A stretch of 9,510 bases of DNA from Methylococcaceae bacterium (GCA_030699345.1 JAUYMX010000007.1:1-9510), one strand, 5' to 3'. Positions 1-6,519 are shown, numbered from the stretch's first letter. Numbers and translations are program-made. Notes: generated from the letters alone by a model not told the origin.

Positions 1-107
1 CCATTGAGCAAGCGGCCAAGAAATGGACCATGCCGATTCGCGATTGGAAGCCAGCGCTGAATCAGTTTATGATTCTGTACCAAGACCGACTAACAGAAGT
101 TTTTTAA
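1..107 (+). CDS. IS256/Mutator-family transposase, C-terminal fragment
   Basis: Reading from base 3, an open frame of 34 codons ends in TAA at 105-107; the rest of the gene lies to the left of the window. The visible residues include KKWTMPIRDWKPALNQF, which matches the conserved C-terminal end of IS256 (Mutator-like) DDE transposases, where a W-(T/x)-x-P-I-R-x-W-x-x-A-L-N-Q pattern closes the protein. These enzymes excise and insert their own element through a DDE catalytic core; that core is outside the window, so activity cannot be judged. A typical IS256-family terminal repeat follows about 30 bases after the stop, which supports the assignment. Confidence 0.85.
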   Translation, partial: IEQAAKKWTMPIRDWKPALNQFMILYQDRLTEVF

Positions 108-110
108 TGG

Positions 111-138
111 CGGTTTACACGGAAAGTTTTACACCCTC
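111..138. repeat. Putative right terminal inverted repeat of the IS
   Basis: Read inward from the outer edge on the minus strand, the terminus begins GAGGGTGTAAAACTTTCC and continues to GTGTAAACCG. Pairing with a left-end copy cannot be seen here. The call rests on its position just after the transposase stop, the family-like GTGTAAA repeats and the abrupt switch to glycosyltransferase coding sequence. Confidence 0.6.
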
Positions 139-814
139 AAATATCATGCAAACCGAGCTTTGATTCCCCTTCCGCTCGTTCCACAAATTCTACCGGTATT
201 TCTTTAATACGAGCCCCGGCGACCTTAACGGCATGCAATAGTGCCACCTGAAATGCATAGCCTTGAACCCGCAGCTCAGACAGATTAATTTTTCTCAATA
301 ATGATGTCCGCATAGCCCGAAAACCAGCGGTGCAGTCTCTAACGCCATAAATACCAGCAACATTGCGAGCGACGGCATTGCCGCCCCAAGAATTGAGTTT
401 CCTGTGCCAGGCCCACTCCTTCGGAATCGTGCCACCGGGCACATACCGACTACCGATCACAAAATCCGCGCCGGCGTCAATTTCCGCCATCAATCGCGGC
501 ACATCTTCCGGCTTATGCGAAAAATCAGCATCCATTTCAAATAAAACATCCGCCTGCAGCGTTTCCATGGCATAGGTCATGCCACGGATATAAGCCGCAC
601 CTAGCCCATTTTTCTCGCCGGTAAGCAGATGCAGATTGTCGTATCGCTGCTTAAGAACCCGCACTAGCGCTGCGGTACCGTCAGGTGAATTATCATCCAC
701 AACCAAGACATGGCAATCGTGCTTCATCAGCCGGAATTGATTATTCAGTTCGGCCAATAGTGTCTGAATATTGCCAAATTCATTAAAAGTGGGAATAACA
801 ATAACCACTTTCAT
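137..814 (-). pseudogene. Family 2 glycosyltransferase (polyprenol-P mannosyltransferase type), 3' end cut by IS
   Basis: The 225-aa product begins MKVVIVIPTFNE and has a GT-A fold of the DPM1-like GT2 family, which transfers a sugar from a nucleotide donor to a polyprenyl phosphate at the cytoplasmic membrane face. Visible motifs are VVDDNSPDGT (residues 38-47, donor binding), the metal-binding DAD in MDADFSH (94-100), GSRYVPGG (121-128), DCTAGFRA (160-167), GYAFQ (185-189) and the late GESKLG (216-221). The start is ATG at 812-814 rather than an upstream in-frame ATG at 899-901, because GGAG lies 8 bases before it and it overlaps the stop of the preceding gene as ATGA. The frame ends just after GLHDI, where family members normally continue with a hydrophobic tail or GtrA-like membrane segment. 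The TGA at 137-139 straddles the IS junction. All recognisable catalytic motifs remain, so a truncated enzyme could still be active; 'pseudogene' is a cautious label. Confidence 0.72.
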
Positions 815-1131
815 GGCAACATCTCCGCGCTCGCGGGCTCCATCGCCGAATGAACCAACACATAACCCGGCGGCTGTGTACTCATCGTTACCGCAACACA
901 CTTTTCTTTACGCAGGAGATTTATTAAGCCCGGCAAAGTGCTGCGTTTAAAGTAAGCGGTCGCACTATCCAGTGCCAGGGTAAACCTGGGTGCCGGAACA
1001 GGCGCATTGTCGTCAATAAAATCAATCTCGGCGATTAAATTGCCGCTACTTCCCCATAACTGCAATCGACCGGGACCATCGCTACGGGCCTCAAATGTGT
1101 AATTATTGATTTCATGGACTTTGCATGACAT
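811..1131 (-). CDS. Small protein of unknown function, coupled to glycosyltransferase
   Basis: I do not recognise this 106-aa protein. It starts MSCKVHEINN and has no signal peptide or membrane segment, so it is probably cytoplasmic. The first half looks beta-rich (LQLWGSSGNLIAEIDF, residues 23-38), followed by a predicted helix around KRSTLPGLINLLRKEKC (62-78) and another strand near PPGYVLVH. Its stop codon TGA overlaps the ATG of the glycosyltransferase (ATGA at 811-814), so the two are probably translationally coupled and may act together in polysaccharide or glycolipid synthesis; that link is inference from the overlap alone. The bases before its own ATG show no strong Shine-Dalgarno sequence. 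It lies downstream of the terminator of the PEP-CTERM gene, so it should have its own promoter in 1132-1250, which I could not identify with confidence. Confidence 0.65.
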   Translation of the reverse strand: MSCKVHEINNYTFEARSDGPGRLQLWGSSGNLIAEIDFIDDNAPVPAPRFTLALDSATAYFKRSTLPGLINLLRKEKCVAVTMSTQPPGYVLVHSAMEPASAEMLP

Positions 1132-1249
1132 ATCGAATGCCTATATGAATTTTTTGATATGAACTTAACCGAGGTAGCCGTCTTCAATACGCGGCTCCCA
1201 CAACTCTGCGAACAGGCGCCGTTATTGATCGGATAGCGATTTGCTAAAC

Positions 1250-1280
1250 AAAAAAAGGATGGCGACAAAATCGCCATCCT
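1250..1280 (-). terminator. Rho-independent terminator of the PEP-CTERM gene
   Basis: A perfect 10-base stem (AGGATGGCGA at 1256-1265 with TCGCCATCCT at 1271-1280) encloses a 5-base loop. On the minus strand it is followed by seven T residues (1250-1256 on the plus strand). It lies 25 bases past the stop codon of the minus-strand PEP-CTERM gene, in the right orientation to end that transcript and separate it from the downstream small gene and glycosyltransferase. There is no comparable T-run on the plus-strand side. Confidence 0.92.
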
Positions 1281-1305
1281 CTAATACAAGCAAGACAGAA
1301 TTGAA

Positions 1306-2151
1306 TTAAGCCAACAAGCCTTCAGCAGTTGCCATTGGACGACGACGGCGAAGTGCAACGAAAGCTAACAAGCCCGCGCTCAACAACACAAAACTACCCG
1401 GCTCAGGAGCTACACTGATACGAACGCCCATGTCTTGGTAGTCGTGGTCGAGTGTATTGCCTTGAGCGTCCTCCCTAATCTGGTCGGCAAGGCCTGCATA
1501 GACTGCTTTACCCGAGGTGTCATATGGTCCAATCGCCAGATAGGGGTCTACGCCCAGGAAGAAGCCCGGCCCAGCACTATCGGCTGGGTTATGACTTCCA
1601 TCGTTTTCAACGGCAAAGGGGCCCGCCGCAGTTGCAGGGACGCCATTAATGTCATACGCGAAATAAACGTAACCGGCATCGAAATGACGAGTAAATTGGT
1701 TTACCCCAGGGGTACATGAGGGTGCGGTAGTACCGCTAGCTACGGTACAAGGGGTAGTACTTCCTGTAGCGCCATTATTGTCCTCGAAGAGTCGTATCCA
1801 TGCTCCAGGTAAACTCACAGTTTTTGTGGGGTTGATCCAGAAACTATTCGTAAAGCTGGAATCCCCCGCGCCCATGAACTGAAAGGTGACGTCGGCTGCC
1901 TCATTCAATATGAGGTAGGCTTCGTCAAATCCCGATATGCCAAGTCCATAGCCCAACTCAGTGTCCATTGTCGTATCACCTTGCCAACCACCCAACACCG
2001 TTGGAAGACCTGGATTTGAAGGAAGGGAGCTGCCGCCATTATCGCCTGATGCTTCCTTATGACCGTTGACGATTGTAAGTATCGGGCTCGCATTGGCCAA
2101 GCTAACGGCCCCTGCCATTAACAAGCTACTTGCTAATAATTTAAATTTCAT
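1306..2151 (-). CDS. PEP-CTERM sorting-domain secreted protein
   Basis: The 281-aa product has an N-terminal signal peptide (MKFKLLASSLLMAGAVSLANA, cleavage likely after residue 21). Its C-terminal exosortase sorting signal is APEPGS (248-253), then a hydrophobic stretch to about 267, then RRRR (268-271). Such proteins are exported through Sec, then cut and handed over by an exosortase (EpsH/XrtA type) and usually become part of the cell surface or exopolysaccharide matrix. The middle is a beta-rich, Gly/Asp-rich domain. LDHDYQDMGVRISV (234-247) resembles the D-x-D-x-x-D-M/V ending of DUF4114-like domains often found in PEP-CTERM proteins; this match is tentative. One Cys pair (135, 146) could form a disulphide. 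Unusually, ten residues follow the arginine cluster. GGAG lies 7 bases before the ATG. No exosortase gene is present in the window. Confidence 0.88.
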   Translation of the reverse strand: MKFKLLASSLLMAGAVSLANASPILTIVNGHKEASGDNGGSSLPSNPGLPTVLGGWQGDTTMDTELGYGLGISGFDEAYLILNEAADVTFQFMGAGDSSFTNSFWINPTKTVSLPGAWIRLFEDNNGATGSTTPCTVASGTTAPSCTPGVNQFTRHFDAGYVYFAYDINGVPATAAGPFAVENDGSHNPADSAGPGFFLGVDPYLAIGPYDTSGKAVYAGLADQIREDAQGNTLDHDYQDMGVRISVAPEPGSFVLLSAGLLAFVALRRRRPMATAEGLLA

Positions 2152-2179
2152 ATTAATTCTCCAACGTTAAAAAATTGCA

Positions 2180-2234
2180 TACAAATACAACAGTCAAACC
2201 CTCCCTAGACAAGGATTAAGCCAATGTATTTGTA
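2180..2234. repeat. 10-bp inverted repeat upstream of the PEP-CTERM gene
   Basis: TACAAATACA at 2180-2189 is the exact reverse complement of TGTATTTGTA at 2225-2234, with 35 bases between them. The arms bracket the sigma-54-like element and the predicted transcription start. This arrangement could be a two-site operator, or a hairpin in the leader if transcription starts further upstream. The arms are AT-rich, so chance occurrence is not excluded. Confidence 0.4.
2208..2224 (-). promoter_or_regulatory. Candidate sigma-54 (-24/-12) promoter for the PEP-CTERM gene
   Basis: On the minus strand the sequence TTGGCTTAATCCTTGTC fits the sigma-54 pattern TGGCACG-N4-TTGC in spacing: TGGC is perfect and TTG of the -12 box is present, but ACG is absent and the last invariant C is T. 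Transcription would start near 2197, leaving an untranslated leader of about 45 bases before the ATG. PEP-CTERM/EPS systems are often linked to the sigma-54 regulators PrsK/PrsR, which makes the match sensible. The imperfect -12 box keeps confidence low. Confidence 0.35.
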
Positions 2235-2448
2235 GGATTTTTATACCATGGAGAAAAATGCGTAGATATTCGTACAACTACCTAATTGCCTAAAAAAGCC
2301 CCCCCCTGCTGCCGATTGAAGACACTTCTGGTCAGAGTGATTTCGCTTATGATTTGCCTGAATCCTCACGACAACAACACACAAGCTCTACCAAATAACT
2401 CCTTAAAAATTTACGGTCGCGCTTCTTGTGTGCTTGCTAATTTCGCAG

Positions 2449-2476
2449 CTGCCATGTCGGCAAAGTTAAGTACAAT
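2449..2476 (+). promoter_or_regulatory. Weak candidate sigma-70 promoter for the membrane protein-gloB operon
   Basis: TACAAT at 2471-2476 is a good -10 box, preceded at a 16-base spacing by CTGCCA (2449-2454), a 4-of-6 match to TTGACA. It lies 26 bases before the ATG of the first gene of the plus-strand operon. The assignment rests only on these hexamers. Confidence 0.33.
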
Positions 2477-2502
2477 AAGCGCCCGCTATTTGAGTTAACC
2501 AC

Positions 2503-3048
2503 ATGGCCACCACGTTGATTATTAGAATTGCTCTGTTGCTGTTTATTGCTGCCATGGCAACGTTGTTATTGGCAGACCTACTGTCATGGCTGGCCGTGCC
2601 TGGCTTGCCCGAAGTACTGTCGCCACTGGGTTTAGCGATGTTGTTAAGCGCCTTTGCCGTGCTTGTGGGCGCTGGCTTGGCGGGTGGGTTTAAAATCTCT
2701 GTTCGTGCTATTGCCGATTATTTTTCATCCGCACAAAGAACTAGGCGGCGGCTGTTATTTGCCCAAGCACGGCAAGACCAGGTCAAGCGGTTGTTTTATT
2801 TCCGCACCGTGCAATTAAAATATTTCAATGCACTAAAGCGCACCCGCTTGTTAAAAGCCAATAATCGCAAACACCTTCATTTATTATCTAACGCTATTCG
2901 TCGGCAATTAATGTCTGTAAAACCTAACCTTGCTGCGGAAACATTTAAAGAATTGCAACAGGAACATGCCCACTACCGGCGCCAACAAAATGTTGCAGCG
3001 TTGTTACAATTGCAGCAACACATTGCCAACCTGACTGATAACAAATGA
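2503..3048 (+). CDS. Two-helix inner-membrane protein of unknown function
   Basis: I do not recognise this 181-aa family. Two hydrophobic segments are evident, about residues 5-28 (IIRIALLLFIAAMATLLLAD core) and 40-61 (rich in L, A, G and V), joined by a short Pro-containing loop. The rest (63-181) is strongly basic and rich in Arg, Lys, Gln, His and Leu, with helical and coiled-coil character (for example KNRKH-, QQEHAHYRRQQ- and LLQLQQH-like stretches). By the positive-inside rule it should be a membrane hairpin with the long basic tail in the cytoplasm. ATG at 2503 is preceded only by a weak GAG. The stop overlaps the next gene as ATGA (3045-3048), so the two are likely coupled and may form a complex in which this protein is the membrane anchor; that is inference. 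Confidence 0.75.
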   Translation: MATTLIIRIALLLFIAAMATLLLADLLSWLAVPGLPEVLSPLGLAMLLSAFAVLVGAGLAGGFKISVRAIADYFSSAQRTRRRLLFAQARQDQVKRLFYFRTVQLKYFNALKRTRLLKANNRKHLHLLSNAIRRQLMSVKPNLAAETFKELQQEHAHYRRQQNVAALLQLQQHIANLTDNK

Positions 3049-3578
3049 CTACTCTAAAAAACTGGGTGTTTGCGATTGTTCACCTGTTTCATTCGGTAAA
3101 AAGTGAAAACTTGCAGTGGCAGCAAGACAATCAAGGCAGCCAAGCCCGACTTAAACAAGCACAGGTACTGGCCGAAAAAGCGCTGGAAGCGGAACTGAAG
3201 AAAAAAAGCGTGCAGTTGGAACACGATATTGCCCTGTTAAAAACTCGACACGATGCCGAACTATCGATGTTTAAAACTAAGTGCAAACAAGATGTTAAAG
3301 ACTATAAACAATATTTGGATTCGCTAGACCAGCTCAAACGCTCCATCCAGACCAGTTACACGCGTTTACCGGAGGCCGTCGCTTTTACCATCCATCATCA
3401 TGCCAAGCATTTGCTGAATGAAATGTGGGAAGCGGACAATTTTGAGGCCAAGATGCACTATGAAATGCAGTTGATTACTTTTATGACCACGGTTCATGAA
3501 GATGCGCGTTTACACCTGGAAGGTATCGTTACCGAAAATCTCCCGGAAAGAACGCTGCAGTTAATCCAGCATCCATAA
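3045..3578 (+). CDS. Coiled-coil protein of unknown function, partner of the membrane protein
   Basis: This 177-aa protein is not recognised. It begins MTTLKNWVFAIVHLFHSV, a short amphipathic and hydrophobic helix that is too weak for a clear signal peptide or membrane anchor. Residues about 32-103 form a long charged helix with heptad-like Leu/Ala spacing and many Lys and Glu residues, very likely a coiled coil. The C-terminal third (about 105-177) is a separate mixed region containing a His-rich stretch (HHHAKH, 117-122). Its ATG overlaps the stop of the membrane protein gene (ATGA), and gloB begins 15 bases after its stop, so all three are probably on one transcript. There is no strong Shine-Dalgarno sequence before the ATG, consistent with translational coupling. 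Confidence 0.75.
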   Translation: MTTLKNWVFAIVHLFHSVKSENLQWQQDNQGSQARLKQAQVLAEKALEAELKKKSVQLEHDIALLKTRHDAELSMFKTKCKQDVKDYKQYLDSLDQLKRSIQTSYTRLPEAVAFTIHHHAKHLLNEMWEADNFEAKMHYEMQLITFMTTVHEDARLHLEGIVTENLPERTLQLIQHP

Positions 3579-3592
3579 CATGAAAATTTTAT

Positions 3593-4357
3593 ATGCTTAA
3601 AATCATTCAGATCCCGGTACTAACCGACAATTATATTTACCTGCTACACGATACCGCCAGCGGCAGTACTGCTGTGGTCGATCCGGCGCTAAGTCAGCCG
3701 GTGCTTGATGAGTTAAAACATCAAGGTTGGCGGCTGGACTGGGTACTTAACACCCATCATCACTCTGACCATGTCGGCGGCAATCAGGAATTAAAAGCTA
3801 AGACCGGTTGCCAAGTGATTGCTGCAAACTCAGATAAAGATCGCATACCCGGCGTTGATAAGGGCGTTGACGACGGCGATGTAATCAAGATTGGCCAATA
3901 TGCCGCTAAGGTGCTTGCAACCCCCGGACATACCAGCGGACATATCGTTTATTATTTTGCCGATGCAGCGGCGCTGTTTTGTGGAGATACCTTGTTTAGC
4001 ATGGGCTGCGGCCGTTTATTTGAAGGTACCGCCGAACAGATGTGGCAATCTTTACAAAAGATTAAAGCCCTGCCCGGCTATACTCGGATCTATTGCGCCC
4101 ATGAATATACACAAGCCAACGGCCGGTTCGCATTAACAGTGGAGCCTGAAAACCAAGCACTACAACAACGTATGATTGAAGTTAATCAGCTGAGAATAGA
4201 GAATCGCTCGACAGTGCCGTCAATCCTGCAACAGGAATTGGATACCAATCCGTTTTTAAGAGAAGACAGTCTGGCGCTGCAGCGGCAAATTAACTGCGAA
4301 GGTGGGACGCCAGTATCCGTGTTTACAGAAGTCAGGCGCTTGAAGGATCATTTTTAG
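3593..4357 (+). CDS. gloB: Hydroxyacylglutathione hydrolase (glyoxalase II)
   Basis: The 254-aa enzyme hydrolyses S-D-lactoylglutathione to D-lactate and glutathione, the second step of cytosolic methylglyoxal detoxification. It has a metallo-beta-lactamase fold: THHHSDHVGG (54-63) gives metal ligands His55, His57, Asp59 and His60. PGHTSGH (111-117), GDTLFSMGCGRLFEG (131-145) and CAHEYT (168-173) supply His113, Asp132 and His170. The glyoxalase II C-terminal substrate-binding domain follows, with VPSILQQELDTNPFLR (208-223). Length and motifs fit the standard bacterial GloB. The start at ATG 3593 gives the usual N-terminus (MLKIIQIPVLTDNYIYLL), although no clear Shine-Dalgarno precedes it; an out-of-frame ATG at 3580 is not the start. 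The 3' end overlaps the convergent Uma2-family gene by 26 bases. Confidence 0.96.
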   Translation: MLKIIQIPVLTDNYIYLLHDTASGSTAVVDPALSQPVLDELKHQGWRLDWVLNTHHHSDHVGGNQELKAKTGCQVIAANSDKDRIPGVDKGVDDGDVIKIGQYAAKVLATPGHTSGHIVYYFADAAALFCGDTLFSMGCGRLFEGTAEQMWQSLQKIKALPGYTRIYCAHEYTQANGRFALTVEPENQALQQRMIEVNQLRIENRSTVPSILQQELDTNPFLREDSLALQRQINCEGGTPVSVFTEVRRLKDHF

Positions 4358-4925
4358 AATCAGGCTGCGGCACCCATAAGTCACCTAATGCGAGGGTAAC
4401 TTCATTAAAGGGCGCCGCTTGTACTAACTCATCTTCTTGCCAGGTATGTTCCAGTAACCAGTGGCCTTCGTGCAGCGTATAGACTTCTAATATCCGGCAA
4501 TCAGGGTCAACCAACCATAGCCAACTGACACCCTGCTCCGCGTAAATGGGCATTTTTACCGCACGGTCGATGCGCGCCGTACCTGGCGACAAGACTTCAC
4601 AGACCCAATCGGGCGCGACAGTAAAATAAGCCAGCTCCGGCAGTTGCGGTAAACGTTCGCGTCGCCAACCAGCCAGATCAGGCACCAGTATATGTTGACC
4701 AAGGTGCAATTCAGGCTCATCCAATATCCACCAGCCGCCCGGTCCGCCACGACCACGTTGATAGGGGCTGACGAATTCATCACCAATAACAGACGAGGCC
4801 AGTGAATGTCTGGGTGCAGGCCTCGGCTGAGTGATCAATTGGCCATAAAGAATTTCGCCGATCAGATTGTCGGGCAAATCAAACAGATCTTCATAAGTTG
4901 CTAAGCGATGAGCTACAGATGACAT
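4332..4925 (-). CDS. Uma2-family (DUF820) PD-(D/E)XK-like protein
   Basis: The 197-aa product matches the Uma2/DUF820 family, predicted PD-(D/E)XK nuclease-fold proteins that are numerous in cyanobacteria and some environmental proteobacteria; their biological role is unclear. Visible motifs are an N-terminal YEDLFDLPDN and ILYGQLI (11-31), VPDLAGW with the likely catalytic Asp83, then WVCEVLSPGT with Glu110. RAVKMPIYAEQGVSWLWLVDP (121-141) follows, with Lys124 as the probable third active-site residue. The length is typical. A strong GGGAGG sits 8 bases before the ATG. The gene lies 38 bases after lysS in the same direction with no visible terminator between, so it is probably read from the lysS transcript. 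Its 3' end overlaps gloB tail to tail. Confidence 0.88.
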   Translation of the reverse strand: MSSVAHRLATYEDLFDLPDNLIGEILYGQLITQPRPAPRHSLASSVIGDEFVSPYQRGRGGPGGWWILDEPELHLGQHILVPDLAGWRRERLPQLPELAYFTVAPDWVCEVLSPGTARIDRAVKMPIYAEQGVSWLWLVDPDCRILEVYTLHEGHWLLEHTWQEDELVQAAPFNEVTLALGDLWVPQPDSKNDPSSA

Positions 4926-4963
4926 ACGAAGATCCTCCCGATTCTGATTAACAGCTAACTACA

Positions 4964-6463
4964 TTAAGCTTTAGGCCGCATGTGTGGAAATAATAATACA
5001 TCGCGAATCGACGGCGCGTCGGTAAACAACATCACCAATCGATCGATACCAATGCCTTCACCGGCAGTTGGCGGCATGCCGTGTTCCAGCGCGGTGATGT
5101 AATCGGCATCAAAATGCATGGCTTCATCATCGCCGGCTTCTTTTTCTTCCACTTGTTTTTGAAAACGTGCAGCCTGATCTTCGGCATCGTTAAGCTCGGT
5201 AAAGCCATTGGCAATTTCCCGGCCACCGACAAAGAATTCAAAACGATCGGTGACATGCGGATCATCATCATTGCGGCGCGCCAACGGTGAAACTTCAACC
5301 GGATAGGCGGTAATAAAGGTAGGATTCATCAACCGGCTCTCGACGGTTTTCTCGAAAATCTCAATCTGAATTTTGCCCAGACCGTAGCCATCTATAACCG
5401 GAATATGCAGCTTGTTAGCCACTTCAACAGCCGCTTCACGCGTAGCAATATTTTCCGCTGTTAAGTCAGGATTAAAGTGCAGAATCGACTCCACCACAGT
5501 CATGCGATCAAACGGCTTGCCAAAATCATATTCTTGGCCTTGATAAGTAATCACTGTTTGCCCCAGCACTTCTTCAGCGATACCACGCAACATGGCTTCA
5601 GTAGTGTCCATCAAATCATGGTATTCAGCATAGGCCTGGTAAAACTCCAGCATGGTGAATTCAGGATTATGACGAGTAGACAAGCCTTCATTACGAAAGT
5701 TACGGTTGATTTCAAAAACGCGTTCAAAGCCACCGACCACCAAGCGTTTTAAATACAGCTCAGGCGCAATGCGTAAAAACATATCCATGTCCAAGGCATT
5801 ATGATGCGTGGTAAACGGGCGCGCCGTGGCGCCGCCTGGAATGACCTGCATCATTGGCGTTTCAACTTCCAAAAACTGGCGTTCAATCAAAAATTGGCGG
5901 ATATAGGCAACAATCTTTGAGCGAACAAGGAATGTATTGCGCGATTGCTCGCTCATAATCAAATCCAGGTAACGCTGGCGGTATTTGATTTCCTGATCGG
6001 CAATGCCGTGGAACTTTTCCGGTAACGGACGCAACGCTTTGGTCAGCAAACGAATATCATCGACCTTAACGCTCAGTTCGCCGGTCTGAGTGATAAACAA
6101 CACGCCTTCCGCACCGATAATGTCGCCAATATCCCACTTCTTAAACTGTTCGTTATAAAAGCTTTCAGGCAGCGCGTCGCGGGTCACATACAACTGAATT
6201 TTGCCGGACATATCCTGAATATGCGCAAAACTGGCTTTGCCCATCACGCGCCGGGTCATCATTCTGCCAGCCAGTTTTACTCGGATGGGTTCGGCTTCCA
6301 ATTCTTCTTTGGTTTTTTCGCCATATTCAGCCAGTAATTCACCCGCAACCACATTGCGGCGAAAATCAGTAGGAAACGCAATGCCGCCGTTCTCACGCAA
6401 CTCATTTAATTTACTGCGGCGTTGTTTGATTTGTTCTTGTTCGTCTTGTTGGATTTCTGACAT
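4964..6463 (-). CDS. lysS: Lysyl-tRNA synthetase, class II
   Basis: The 499-aa enzyme charges tRNA-Lys with lysine using ATP in the cytoplasm. The N-terminal OB-fold anticodon-binding domain (about 60-140, VKLAGRMMTRRVMGKASF) is followed by a class II catalytic core. Motif 1 lies around FLEVETPMMQVIPGG (197-211), motif 2 is FRNEGLSTRHNPEFTMLE (256-273), and motif 3 is GIGIDRLVMLF (470-480). The length is close to the E. coli enzyme. ATG at 6461-6463 gives a typical charged N-terminus (MSEIQQDEQEQIKQRRSKL), but the sequence before it is AT-rich with no good Shine-Dalgarno. In gammaproteobacteria lysS usually follows prfB directly; here about 2 kb of AT-rich sequence with two genes lies between them. 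Confidence 0.98.
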   Translation of the reverse strand: MSEIQQDEQEQIKQRRSKLNELRENGGIAFPTDFRRNVVAGELLAEYGEKTKEELEAEPIRVKLAGRMMTRRVMGKASFAHIQDMSGKIQLYVTRDALPESFYNEQFKKWDIGDIIGAEGVLFITQTGELSVKVDDIRLLTKALRPLPEKFHGIADQEIKYRQRYLDLIMSEQSRNTFLVRSKIVAYIRQFLIERQFLEVETPMMQVIPGGATARPFTTHHNALDMDMFLRIAPELYLKRLVVGGFERVFEINRNFRNEGLSTRHNPEFTMLEFYQAYAEYHDLMDTTEAMLRGIAEEVLGQTVITYQGQEYDFGKPFDRMTVVESILHFNPDLTAENIATREAAVEVANKLHIPVIDGYGLGKIQIEIFEKTVESRLMNPTFITAYPVEVSPLARRNDDDPHVTDRFEFFVGGREIANGFTELNDAEDQAARFQKQVEEKEAGDDEAMHFDADYITALEHGMPPTAGEGIGIDRLVMLFTDAPSIRDVLLFPHMRPKA

Positions 6464-6519
6464 GGAAATATAAATGATAGATTTAAAAAATTGTAGCTTG
6501 TGGGATTACTTAAAATTTT

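Larger units (their letters stand above)
1..138 (+). mobile_element. Right end of an IS256-family insertion sequence
   Basis: The element consists here of the transposase tail and a right terminal region at about 111-138. That end contains TTTACAC twice with a 14-base period (114-120 and 128-134) and finishes in ACACCCTC, the kind of terminus found in this family. The outer boundary is placed at or within a base or two of 138, because the sequence beyond it is in frame with the glycosyltransferase gene on the minus strand. The left end is not in the window, so the matching inverted repeat and the expected 8-9 bp target duplication (candidate starting at 139, AAATATCA) cannot be checked. Confidence 0.75.
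2152..2502. other. Divergent intergenic region between the PEP-CTERM gene and the membrane protein gene
   Basis: This 351-base stretch carries no convincing gene. It must hold promoters for both divergently transcribed sides. On the left are the sigma-54-like element and inverted repeat described separately; on the right is a weak sigma-70-like promoter. A run of eight C residues lies around 2299-2306. An open frame at 2286-2498 on the plus strand starts with TTG, lacks a ribosome binding site and has no recognisable protein character, so it is not called. Confidence 0.6.

Noticed and set aside
899..901. Upstream ATG as start of the glycosyltransferase
   Set aside because: The extra 29 residues overlap the 106-aa gene in another frame and have no GT2 similarity; the ATG at 814 has a good GGAG and begins the conserved fold directly.
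1035..1277. Minus-strand open frame overlapping the terminator and the 106-aa gene
   Set aside because: It begins within the hairpin terminator and overlaps the coupled 106-aa gene in another frame, with no protein-like features.
2299..2306. Run of eight C residues as a phase-variation tract
   Set aside because: It is not within or clearly in the promoter of a called gene, so slippage would have no evident effect.
2286..2498. Open frame of 70 codons on the plus strand upstream of the membrane protein
   Set aside because: It starts with TTG, has no ribosome binding site and runs through the region needed for promoters. Its composition (PPCCR start, no domain) does not look like a real protein.
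6485..6500. TACAAT on the minus strand upstream of lysS as a -10 box
   Set aside because: No acceptable -35 hexamer is found at 16-18 bases; in such AT-rich sequence the hexamer alone is uninformative.
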